A stretch of DNA of 64,000 nucleotides from Pyrinomonadaceae bacterium. GTDB lineage: Bacteria > Acidobacteriota > Blastocatellia > Pyrinomonadales > Pyrinomonadaceae. Of the stretch, positions 26,510 through 34,377 are shown one piece after another. A program made the translations under genes and the position numbers. Under the pieces are notes generated by a model. It was not told the DNA's origin, searched no databases, and saw nothing but the letters and a program-made list of their open reading frames with translations. The stretch spans positions 115,492 to 179,491 of the forward strand of contig JAIBCC010000009.1 of assembly GCA_019694395.1 (NCBI GenBank), read 5' to 3'. Within the stretch, counting starts at the first letter, position 1. Every line of letters begins with the position of its first letter.

Positions 26510-27079
26510 TTAGCGGCTCAATTGGTGATGAAGCCAGGCTTTTGCCATTTGCCAATCACGTTTGACGGTGGCGGGAGAAATGTGGAGTGCTTCGGCAGTT
26601 TCTTCGATACTCAAACCGCTGAAATATCGGAGCTCCACGATTTTCGCTTGTTGTTCGTCCATTTCGGCAAGCTCATTTAGAGCTTTGTCTAACGCCAGCA
26701 GATCAACATTATTTTCATCGGTTACAACATAAAATGCTTCTTCCAACGGGAGATTTTCTGCTTCACCGCCACGTTTGACACGATGTTTGGTTTTGGCATA
26801 ATCAACCAGAATCCGCCGCATCAAACTTGCTGAGATCGCAAAAAAATGCGCCCGATTTTGCCAGACAACCCGTTTTTGTTCAACTAATTTCAGATAGGCT
26901 TCATTGACCAGAGCAGTAGTTTGCAAGGTGTGTTCCTGACGCTCACGGCGCAAATAATGATGAGCCTGACGACGCAATTCGTCATAGACGAGCGGAACAA
27001 TTGCATCCAAAGCCTCACGTCTGCCATCGCTCCATTCTTGCAAAAGCTGAGTTATATCAGGAGAAAGTTTATCAGACAT
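26510..27079 (-). CDS. ECF sigma factor, Sigma70_ECF (TIGR02999-like) family
   Basis: 189-residue sigma factor closely resembling the two others in this window. Region 2 includes ELRRQAHHYL, HTLQTTALVNEAYLKL and FAISASLMRRILVDYA. Region 4 includes KIVELRYFSGLSIEETAEAL and the recognition helix ATVKRDWQMAKAWLHH. The frame is open to 27211, but the ATG at 27079 (MSDKLSPD) agrees with homologues. It is followed after 5 bases by the kinase-FGE fusion gene. The divergent secreted gene at 27225 carries the TGAGCC-N16-YYGCNT motif, so that gene is its most likely target. Confidence 0.92.
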   Translation of the reverse strand: MSDKLSPDITQLLQEWSDGRREALDAIVPLVYDELRRQAHHYLRRERQEHTLQTTALVNEAYLKLVEQKRVVWQNRAHFFAISASLMRRILVDYAKTKHRVKRGGEAENLPLEEAFYVVTDENNVDLLALDKALNELAEMDEQQAKIVELRYFSGLSIEETAEALHISPATVKRDWQMAKAWLHHQLSR

Positions 27080-27144
27080 AAACGTGTTTTTTGCCTTGAA
27101 AATACGCCGTTTTAGACAACAAGTCAAATTTTTTTGATCTTGCG

Positions 27145-27172
27145 TGAGCCAAAAATTGAGAATCTGTCGCGT
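27145..27172 (+). promoter_or_regulatory. Candidate ECF promoter P3 (TGAGCC-N16-TCGCGT)
   Basis: TGAGCC at 27145-27150 and TCGCGT at 27167-27172 with the same 16-base spacing as at P1, P2 and P4. The spacer sequence is unrelated to P1/P2 apart from an A/T-rich start, which makes the shared blocks more meaningful. It lies 52 bases before the ATG of the divergent secreted protein at 27225. Confidence 0.6.
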
Positions 27173-27224
27173 TTTTAATACTGAAACCGAATTTAATATG
27201 CGGAAAAACAATTAGGAGAAAAAA

Positions 27225-27809
27225 ATGAAACAGAGAATAGTTTTAACGGTAATATTATTGGCAATGAGCTTTGGGATTACTATGACCACCAATGCCCAAT
27301 CTAAAGGCGTAAATTGGAGAAGAATGGTTGAATCTGCGAAAAGAGGCGAAATCAATATTGATCGGGGAATGGCGGGAAGAGTTCGCGCCGCCCATGCCGA
27401 AGGTGCGGATATGCGCAACCCGGCAGCTTCCAGATTAACGGGAACCTGGTATGTGACAGTGCCGGGAGCTACTCCCGACCAAAATTTTTACGCCTATCAG
27501 ACTTTTGGTTCGGACGGCACATTTGTGGAAACATCAAGCCTTTTAATTACTCTGACCGAAGGTCCGGCGCACGGAGTTTGGGAACCGAGACGCAACGGCG
27601 CGGCATTGACTTTTGAATTATTTGCCTTTGATCCGGCTACTTCTACTCAGGTTGGACGTATTCGCGTCAGATGCGTTATTCGTTTAACGGATGCTGATCA
27701 TATAACTGCTGATACTGTGGTTGATTTTATTGAGCCAAACGGTAATGTTATTCCCGAAATCGCCACCGGACCATTTACGGGCGAAAGAGTGAAGGTCAGA
27801 CCGCTCTAA
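27225..27809 (+). CDS. Secreted lipocalin-like protein, unknown
   Basis: 194-residue exported protein. The signal peptide is MKQRIVLTVILLAMSFGITM, with cleavage near TNAQ. After a helical, charged linker (about 28-65) comes a beta-rich domain starting LTGTWYVTVPG and continuing TFGSDGTFVETS and HGVWEPRRNGAALTFELFAF. This reads like the GTW-type opening and up-and-down strands of a lipocalin or similar small barrel. No catalytic motif is visible and there are few cysteines. TTAGGAG lies before the ATG. It has candidate promoter P3 and is divergent from the sigma/kinase pair, so it is probably that pair's output. Confidence 0.78.
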   Translation: MKQRIVLTVILLAMSFGITMTTNAQSKGVNWRRMVESAKRGEINIDRGMAGRVRAAHAEGADMRNPAASRLTGTWYVTVPGATPDQNFYAYQTFGSDGTFVETSSLLITLTEGPAHGVWEPRRNGAALTFELFAFDPATSTQVGRIRVRCVIRLTDADHITADTVVDFIEPNGNVIPEIATGPFTGERVKVRPL

Positions 27810-27827
27810 AATAAAAAGAAAGTCATT

Positions 27828-27861
27828 AAGAAGCGAAAAAGATTCTACTCTTTCGCTTCTT
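27828..27861 (+). terminator. Rho-independent terminator
   Basis: AAGAAGCGAAA at 27828-27838 pairs perfectly with TTTCGCTTCTT at 27851-27861, followed by a run of T. It ends the secreted-protein transcript. The right arm doubles as the last codons (KEAKE) of the convergent metallo-beta-lactamase gene. Confidence 0.85.
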
Positions 27862-28711
27862 TTTTTGTTTGCTGAGATTTTATCTTTTCCCGCAAATCTT
27901 TTTCGGTATCAGCTAAATAATCTTGATAAGTTTGCGATTCAATAAAAGGATTTATTGACTTGTTCTGATTTAATTTTTCAATCTTTCCAAGTAAATCAAA
28001 GAAATTACCGTGCGAAGCCAGAAAAACGTCGGGCTTGAGTTTTTTCAAAACGCTGAAAGTTTTTTCGTAATCGGTGATGATGTTCGGATATTTTTCATTT
28101 GGAAATTTATAACCTGGTGCGGTAGTGCTGCCGTGAAAAAGAACTCCGTATTTCTTGCCGTTTTCTTTTACTTCGAGCCAAAAACTGGTGCAGCCTTTGG
28201 TATGACCGGGCGTAGAAATCACTTTTAGCGAAACATTTCCAAGTTTGATAATTTCTCCGTCTTTAATAACCTTATCAACTTTGACAGGTTCATAAAGATA
28301 ACCATCACCAAAAGCAAAATCATTTTTACCGCCGTTTTCAATCAGAATTCTATCTTCTGCACTAATCAGCATTTTCGCTCCGGTTGCGCGTTTTAGTTCT
28401 GCCAATCCACCCGCGTGATCGTAATGTGCCTGCGTGTTGAGCAAAATTTTTACATCCTGAATTTTAAAACCGAGTTTAGCAATGTTCTCTTTAATTATCG
28501 GCGCGGTTTCGGTAAAACCTTCGTCAATCAAAATGTGACCTTTCGGAGTCGCTATCAAAAACGAAGTAATTTCCGTTACGCCGACATAATAAACATTACC
28601 GATGATCTTAAATGGTTCAACGGGCTGATTCCATTTGCGGTCTCTTTCATCTTTTTGAGCAAAAATAGAAACAGAAAAAAGCAGGATCAGTAAAAAAGAT
28701 TTGAATTTCAT
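27845..28711 (-). CDS. Subclass B3-type metallo-beta-lactamase, Gln-variant zinc site
   Basis: 288-residue exported metallo-hydrolase; signal peptide MKFKSFLLILLFSVSIFAQ. The zinc ligands fit subclass B3 beta-lactamases: QAHYDH gives Gln94, His96, Asp98, His99, then His170 in STPGHTKG and His234 in ASHGNF. The motif GSTTAPGYKF is also typical of B3 enzymes. Gln in the first ligand position (116 in standard numbering) is the GOB-type variant, where most B3 enzymes have His. It would act on beta-lactams in the periplasm, though a lactonase-like activity cannot be excluded. DUF1569 gene lies 3 bases upstream, in the same direction. Confidence 0.85.
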   Translation of the reverse strand: MKFKSFLLILLFSVSIFAQKDERDRKWNQPVEPFKIIGNVYYVGVTEITSFLIATPKGHILIDEGFTETAPIIKENIAKLGFKIQDVKILLNTQAHYDHAGGLAELKRATGAKMLISAEDRILIENGGKNDFAFGDGYLYEPVKVDKVIKDGEIIKLGNVSLKVISTPGHTKGCTSFWLEVKENGKKYGVLFHGSTTAPGYKFPNEKYPNIITDYEKTFSVLKKLKPDVFLASHGNFFDLLGKIEKLNQNKSINPFIESQTYQDYLADTEKDLREKIKSQQTKKEAKE

Positions 28712-28714
28712 AAA

Positions 28715-29170
28715 TTAAACGCCGAATTGTTTTAGATGGTGGTCAAGATGTTTATGAGCTAAAATTGCCCATTCTTTACCTGTTAATTTACCGAATTTGA
28801 AGTGCGGAGTCCACGCGAAATCGTCTGTCTGAGAAACAAATCTTTCAATATATTCGAGCAAAATCTTTCGGTCATTTTCAAAATCGGTTGGCGGAGTTCC
28901 GTCTTTCATCTGGTCAACCTTTGGCGAAGTCGGGACGTTTTTGGGAATCGGAATGACATTAACTACCAAAAATTTTAACAAAGTTTTGGAAAGAAAATTT
29001 GCCTGACTTGCGCCGGTTTCTTTTTCACCAAGTGAAATTCTGAGCTGGTCGGTGCAATGACAGAGCATTTGGTTAACGTTCATCTTACCCCATTGAGCGG
29101 TTTCAACTCCTTTTAGTTGATTGATCCGACCAATAATATTATTTCGTTTTTCAGTTTCAAATAAACTCAT
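28715..29170 (-). CDS. DUF1569 (DinB-like) protein
   Basis: 151-residue cytoplasmic protein. It has the four-helix pattern of DinB-like/DUF1569 proteins: GKMNVNQMLCHCTDQLRISL, and a C-terminal GKEWAILAHKHLDHHLKQFG with the histidines that bind metal in DinB folds. The ATG at 29170 follows GAGGATGA and was preferred to the in-frame start at 29191. It stands 3 bases before the metallo-beta-lactamase gene, so they are probably co-transcribed. The reaction is unknown; some DinB-like enzymes are thiol transferases. Confidence 0.75.
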   Translation of the reverse strand: MSLFETEKRNNIIGRINQLKGVETAQWGKMNVNQMLCHCTDQLRISLGEKETGASQANFLSKTLLKFLVVNVIPIPKNVPTSPKVDQMKDGTPPTDFENDRKILLEYIERFVSQTDDFAWTPHFKFGKLTGKEWAILAHKHLDHHLKQFGV

Positions 29171-29513
29171 TTTTTCATCCTCAGATCGCATTAAAAATCA
29201 AAAAACTTAGGTCAAAAAAACTCTTGCAGCACTCATTTAATAGCTGAAATTGATCGAAAAAACAACTGTCCGATTCACTGTATTTAATCTAAATTATTGA
29301 ATATAAAGGACTTAGAGGTTTAGAAAAATGAAAAAATATCCAAAATTTCCAATATCTATAGTTCTGTATCAAATTCATAAAATCTGCAAAATGCTTTTAA
29401 TCAGTTGATTTAGAGATTATCCAAATCAGTGGAACGCGCCTTGTAACCATAAAAGCACTAAATTCGGTTTTCGAGCCGAAAAATGGAAAAAATAAAATTA
29501 GTAAGGAGAAAAA
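29171..29513. other. 343-base intergenic region without a recognised gene
   Basis: AT-rich spacer between the divergent DUF1569 and TonB-type receptor genes. It must hold promoters for both. A short palindrome TTCGG-N8-CCGAA at about 29466-29483 lies before the receptor's ribosome site. A 26-codon frame at 29329-29409 has a possible GAGG site but no other support. No RNA gene or repeat was recognised. Confidence 0.6.
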
Positions 29514-32500
29514 ATGAAAAAAATATTTAGTGTTTTGCTAATGATTTTATTGAGTGTAGTTTTTGTCTTTTCGCAGACTACCTCAGGTCGTTTGGTAGGG
29601 ACTGTTTCCAGTCCTGACGGCGTTTTACCAAATGCAACCGTTAAAGTTAAAGACGCTAAAACCGGCAAAGAGTTTACTACGACTTCCAAAGAGGACGGAA
29701 CATTCAGTTTTCAGCAACTGGAATTCGGAACTTACACGGTAACTATCAGTGTTAACGGCTTTAAAACATACGTTTCTAACGATGTCAAAGTTGACGTAGG
29801 TCGTGAAGTTGCTTTGACTGCAACTTTGGAAGTCGGAAATATTCAGGAAAGTGTAACCGTGACGGGCGGAGCAGATGTGCTGAACTCGACCAATGCGGAA
29901 TTAAGCACCACAGTTAGTCCGCGTCAGGTATTAGAACTTCCTATTAATGGGCGTAATCCATTAGCACTGTTGAATTTGCAGGCGGGTGTCAATGCAACCA
30001 GCAGTTCTATCAACGGACAGCGTTCTTCCTCCGCCAACTTTACTCGTGACGGGATCAACGTTCAGGACAATTTTATTCGCACCGGCGGTTTTGTGCAGGA
30101 TCGTCCGACAGTTGATGATACGGGCGAATTTACGGTTGTCACGCAAAATGCCGGAGCAGAACTCGGCAACGGTGGTTCGACTCAAGTTTTATTGGTAACT
30201 CCGCGCGGCGGGAAAGACTTTCACGGAGCCGGTTTTGCTTATAACCGCAATTCGGCTTTTGCTGCCAATACCTTTGGAAACAATTCATCAAACACAGCCA
30301 GACCTTTCTTAAACCGCAACCAATTCGGCGGAAAATTTTCAGGTCCTCTGCCGCTTCCGGGATTTGGAGAAGGTGGTCCTGTTCTTCTGAAAGATAAAGG
30401 ATTCTTTTTTGTTTCGTATGAAAGATTTTTACTTCGTCAAACTGCACCGCTAACCCGACGGGTTTTATTAAATCAATTCCGTGACGGAACATTTACCTAT
30501 ATCGGTGCAACTGATGGACTTCCGCACACAGTTAATGTTTTGACCGGCGCAGGTTTAACCGGAGCGATTCCGGCTTCGGCGGGCGGCGTTTTAGCAGTTG
30601 ATCCGATCATCAAATCACGATTTCTCGACAAAACTCCGGGCGTTGGAAACTCAACTTTGCAAAACGGTAATTTGACTCAAAGTTTGATTTTCAATCAGGC
30701 TGACAATGAAAAGCGAAATGGTTTTACGACTCGTTTTGACGTTGACGTTAATGAAAAGCATAGCTTCTATTTTGTCTATAAATACAATGACAATGCCGAT
30801 GATCGTCAATCGGACGGCGGGGGATTTTTGACAAATCCGTTTGTTGTTCAGGGGGGACCAACAGATTTCTATTTAGGAAGTTATCGAACAATTCTCGGTT
30901 CAAGTTTTGTCAACGAAGCTCGCGGAGCTTATTCATCCAGCAAACCCTTCTTTCATCAAAGCGATCTATTTCCAACTGACTACCTTATTGGCGGATTGCC
31001 GCTTGGATTAAGTTCGCCGGAACCTTCTTTCCAGAATCAAGGTCGCAACACGAAACAATACACAATTCAGGATAATGCGACTTACTCAACCGGACAACAC
31101 ACTTTGCGGTTCGGCTTGGAATTTAATGCACAAAGGATTGAATCTATTACCAATTTTAATCAAGTGCCGATTTACAACATCAGCACCATTAATAACACTC
31201 AAACTCCGCGTTTAGCTGCTTCTTTATTTCCGGGTGGGATTGGCACTACAGACCGTGGACGCGCTGATGCTTTACGTTATTTGTTAGGTGGCGTTGTTGG
31301 CGGCGGCACGGTTAATGCTAACTTTGTTAATCCATCTCAAGGTCCGGTTATCGGTGCGCCGCTGACCCAAAGATTTCAATATAACACCTGGGGATTATAT
31401 GCCTCAGACCAATGGAGAATTACACCTGAGTTATCAGTCAATTTCGGACTCCGTTGGGATTATTTTACTCCTTTGACCAATAAAGATCAGGTCTATCTTG
31501 AGCCGGATTTGAAAGGCGCAAACGATATTGAGGCAGTTAAAAAAGCTTTACTCGACCCAACCGGAAATTATGTTTTGGTTGGTAAAAACTCGGGAACTAA
31601 CGGAGCTTTCTTTAAACCTGATTACAATAATTTCGGACCGAACGTCAGCTTTGCTTATTCACCGAGAGAAGGAAAAGGTGTCTTGGGTTTTATGACGGGT
31701 AAAAACGGTGTCATTCGCGGCGGATTCCGGATGGGTTACATTAATGACGAATATGTTCGTTCAGGCGATAATGCCGCCGGTGGTAATGCGGGATTGAACG
31801 TAACCGTTGCAGCACGAAATCCTCTTAATAACTCAGTCTCGTTAAATTCACGGTTTACTAATCTTCCCGGATTTGTTCTGCCGGCGTTTGCTAATCCTCC
31901 AATCAGTTTTGCGACCGGAAATGCTAATGCCGGAAACTTCTTCAATACCATTTTTGCAATTGATCCGAATCTGCAAATGCAACGGAACATGGAATACAGC
32001 ATCGGTATCCAACGTGAAATCGGATTTGATACGGTTTTTGAAATCCGTTATGTTGGCGGTCGCAGCAATAACATGGTTCGCGGTATTGATATTAATCAGG
32101 TAAACATTACTTCCAACGGTTTTTTACAGGACTTTATTAATGCCCGTAATAATTGCCGGATTCAGGGTGGGGGAAATCTCTTAAACTGCACCAATGCAGC
32201 CAATATTGGTTTACCGGGACAAGTAGATTTACCTGTTTTTGCCAAACTTCCTTTCGGGGCATTTTTGGATAACTCTGCTGTTACAGGTCCGATCATTGCC
32301 GGAAATGTAGCTGACCTGGCTATAACCTATCTTACCAGCGGACTTGATCAGGTCAATGGTGTCGGAGTCAATTTCCGTCCGAATTATAACGGTGGTCCGG
32401 TCGATTTGTTAGTTAACGGCGGAAAATTCCGTTATAACTCAATGCAGGCGGAAATTCGCCGTCGGTTTACTAACGGATTTTCGTTCCAGGCAAACTATAC

Positions 32501-33254
32501 TTTCCAAAAAATCCTGAGCAGCATCGGCAGTGATGCACAGGCTCGGTTTGATCCGCTGTTGGATAATGCCAATCCCGGTTTGGAATACTCAAGACCGGAT
32601 TACGACCGCACACATACTGTCAATATTAACGGCATTTATGAATTACCGTTTGGCAGAGACAAACAGTTCCTGAATGATAACGGATTTGTTGACAGAGTTT
32701 TCGGCGGTTGGCAGTTTGGAACGATTATGACTATCAGTTCGGGTGCACCGATTTCGATCAGAGACCTGGGTGGATCAGTAAACCGGGCAGCCCGTTCCGC
32801 TCGTCAAACGGCAACAACGAATTTAACCACCAAACAAATTCAGGATTTGATCGGTATTTACAAAGTCGGCAATATTACTTACTTTATTAACCCGAAAGTT
32901 ATTGCTCCGGACGGCACGGCGACCGGCGGCAATGTTTTGGGAACACCGACCACTTTTGCCGGACAGGTCTTCTTTAAGAATCAACCAGGTCAAACCGGAA
33001 ATTTACCGCGTCATTTTATCAACGGTCCGATGTATTTCAATTGGGATGCCAGCTTAATTAAAAATGTCCGGCTCAACGAAACGATGCGCGTTCAGCTCCG
33101 GGCAGAAGCGTTTAATGTTCTAAATAATACGAATTTCTTCATTGCAGAAAACAGCAATATTTTTAACATTAACTCGACCACGTTCGGACAAATCGGACAA
33201 GGCAACACCTTTTCCCCGCGTATTATGCAGTTCGCGGTGCGTTTTGAATTCTAG
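29514..33254 (+). CDS. TonB-dependent receptor-like protein with N-terminal carboxypeptidase-regulatory domain
   Basis: Outer-membrane receptor of 1246 residues, of the Oar/OmpA-related kind abundant in Acidobacteriota. The signal peptide (MKKIFSVLLMILLSVVFVFS) is followed by a CarboxypepD_reg-like beta-sandwich (about 22-110; GTVSSPDGVLPNATVKV, FSFQQLEFGTYTVTI). Next come a plug region (about 115-240; ELPINGRNPLALLNLQAGV) and a long barrel with many aromatic strands, for example TWGLYASDQWRITPELSVNFGLRWDYF without the break, ending MQFAVRFEF with a terminal Phe. It would import or bind large substrates such as peptides or glycans. TAAGGAG precedes the ATG. Confidence 0.93.
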   Translation: MKKIFSVLLMILLSVVFVFSQTTSGRLVGTVSSPDGVLPNATVKVKDAKTGKEFTTTSKEDGTFSFQQLEFGTYTVTISVNGFKTYVSNDVKVDVGREVALTATLEVGNIQESVTVTGGADVLNSTNAELSTTVSPRQVLELPINGRNPLALLNLQAGVNATSSSINGQRSSSANFTRDGINVQDNFIRTGGFVQDRPTVDDTGEFTVVTQNAGAELGNGGSTQVLLVTPRGGKDFHGAGFAYNRNSAFAANTFGNNSSNTARPFLNRNQFGGKFSGPLPLPGFGEGGPVLLKDKGFFFVSYERFLLRQTAPLTRRVLLNQFRDGTFTYIGATDGLPHTVNVLTGAGLTGAIPASAGGVLAVDPIIKSRFLDKTPGVGNSTLQNGNLTQSLIFNQADNEKRNGFTTRFDVDVNEKHSFYFVYKYNDNADDRQSDGGGFLTNPFVVQGGPTDFYLGSYRTILGSSFVNEARGAYSSSKPFFHQSDLFPTDYLIGGLPLGLSSPEPSFQNQGRNTKQYTIQDNATYSTGQHTLRFGLEFNAQRIESITNFNQVPIYNISTINNTQTPRLAASLFPGGIGTTDRGRADALRYLLGGVVGGGTVNANFVNPSQGPVIGAPLTQRFQYNTWGLYASDQWRITPELSVNFGLRWDYFTPLTNKDQVYLEPDLKGANDIEAVKKALLDPTGNYVLVGKNSGTNGAFFKPDYNNFGPNVSFAYSPREGKGVLGFMTGKNGVIRGGFRMGYINDEYVRSGDNAAGGNAGLNVTVAARNPLNNSVSLNSRFTNLPGFVLPAFANPPISFATGNANAGNFFNTIFAIDPNLQMQRNMEYSIGIQREIGFDTVFEIRYVGGRSNNMVRGIDINQVNITSNGFLQDFINARNNCRIQGGGNLLNCTNAANIGLPGQVDLPVFAKLPFGAFLDNSAVTGPIIAGNVADLAITYLTSGLDQVNGVGVNFRPNYNGGPVDLLVNGGKFRYNSMQAEIRRRFTNGFSFQANYTFQKILSSIGSDAQARFDPLLDNANPGLEYSRPDYDRTHTVNINGIYELPFGRDKQFLNDNGFVDRVFGGWQFGTIMTISSGAPISIRDLGGSVNRAARSARQTATTNLTTKQIQDLIGIYKVGNITYFINPKVIAPDGTATGGNVLGTPTTFAGQVFFKNQPGQTGNLPRHFINGPMYFNWDASLIKNVRLNETMRVQLRAEAFNVLNNTNFFIAENSNIFNINSTTFGQIGQGNTFSPRIMQFAVRFEF

Positions 33255-33347
33255 TTTCAACTAAAACTAGAAACTTGGCGGGTATTGATTTCAGTCGAAA
33301 CGATACCCGCATTTGTCCATTTTGAAAGCAATTTTCGAGGAGAGATT

Positions 33348-34208
33348 ATGAAATGCTTTTTTAAGATCAAAAATTCGATTTTCCTTTTAATTTTCGTGTT
33401 GACTTTGACCGCTCAAACCCGCTCTCAGGACAAAATAACTGCCGAAGAAATTCTTGCCAAACATCTTGATTCAATCGGTGCGGCAGAAAACCGTCAGGCA
33501 GTTAAATCCACGATGATTGTCGGGATATCCAAAGCTGCTTTTCGAGGTCAAGGTGCAGGTTTTGCCGAGGGAATTGTGGTTTTAGCTTCGGAAAATGAAA
33601 AGAGTCTGATCGGGATGAAATTTAATAATGCCGATTATCCTTTTGAAATGATGAGTTACGACGGCGACAAATTCTTTGCCAGACAGCTTCGTCCGGGAGT
33701 GCGTTCGGTTTTGGGAGATTTTCTGAGATTGCACGAATCGGTTTTTGAAAACGGTATTATGGGCGGAACTTTATCACGATCCTGGGTTTTGCTGAACTTT
33801 AATGAGAAAAAAGGCAAGCTCAGATTTGCGGGAACTGAAACTATTCAAGACAAAAAACTTTTCAAACTAAAATACAGCCCGAAAAAAGGCGGAGATTTGG
33901 AAGTTACTTTCTTTTTCGATGTCAATACATTTCAACATATCCGAACCGAATACAAACGAGTTCTGTCCTCTAATTTAGGCGGCGGCGTTGACAACTCGGC
34001 GAAACAAAGTGAAACACGTTATAAAATGATCGAAGATTTTTCGGAATTTAAGTCAGAAAACAATCTCAGTCTCCCGCATAACTATCGTCTTTTTCTGGAA
34101 ATAATTACGGGCAACGGCACAGTTTCATACGAATGGAAAATGGATTTGCAGAAATTCAGTTTTAACAGTCCGATTGATCCGAAAGAGTTTAAAGTAGATG
34201 CTTACTAA
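33348..34208 (+). CDS. Secreted LolA-like protein
   Basis: 286-residue exported protein. The ATG at 33348 follows GAGGAGAGATT and begins a clear signal peptide (NSIFLLIFVLTLTAQT), so it is preferred to the in-frame start at 33285. The mature part opens with ITAEEILAKHLDSIGA, a common start of acidobacterial proteins with the outer-membrane lipoprotein-sorting (LolA/B-like) half-barrel, followed by regular beta strands such as GTETIQDKKLFKLKYSPKKGG. It lies 93 bases after the TonB-type receptor and may serve as its periplasmic partner. No enzyme motif is visible. Confidence 0.78.
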   Translation: MKCFFKIKNSIFLLIFVLTLTAQTRSQDKITAEEILAKHLDSIGAAENRQAVKSTMIVGISKAAFRGQGAGFAEGIVVLASENEKSLIGMKFNNADYPFEMMSYDGDKFFARQLRPGVRSVLGDFLRLHESVFENGIMGGTLSRSWVLLNFNEKKGKLRFAGTETIQDKKLFKLKYSPKKGGDLEVTFFFDVNTFQHIRTEYKRVLSSNLGGGVDNSAKQSETRYKMIEDFSEFKSENNLSLPHNYRLFLEIITGNGTVSYEWKMDLQKFSFNSPIDPKEFKVDAY

Positions 34209-34231
34209 AACGATAAATTAAGAGAAAATCA

Positions 34232-34362
34232 GCCCGCGAATAGCGCGAATCTGCACGAATACAAGTCAATTGAAAATGGATAGTGAATAATGGATAACGC
34301 CGACTCAGTTATCAACTATCAATTCTTTTCTTGTTCGCGCTCATTCGCGTTTATCCGTGGGC
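34232..34362. repeat. Imperfect inverted repeat of the GCCCGCGAATA type
   Basis: Left arm 34232-34259 (GCCCGCGAATAGCGCGAATC...) resembles the reverse complement of 34334-34362 with one small gap and a few mismatches. The interior carries GGATAGTGAATAATGG and GTTATCAACTATC, which also partly pair. The element fills the space between the convergent secreted protein and S9 peptidase genes and may act as a terminator. Confidence 0.65.
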
Positions 34363-34377
34363 AAATCTAATTCAAAA

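Noticed and set aside
26515..26540. TGAGCC on the minus strand at the sigma/kinase junction
   Set aside because: It is inside the sigma coding end and the second block at the right distance is CGTGAA, not YYGCNT.
29329..29409. 26-codon frame with a GAGG site ahead of the TonB-type receptor gene
   Set aside because: The encoded peptide has no recognisable features and the spacing to GAGG is long. The region is AT-rich, so chance frames are expected.
29466..29500. CGAGCC sequence before the TonB-type receptor, similar to the ECF -35 block
   Set aside because: The first base differs and there is no YYGC-type block 16 bases later, so it does not fit the proposed promoter.
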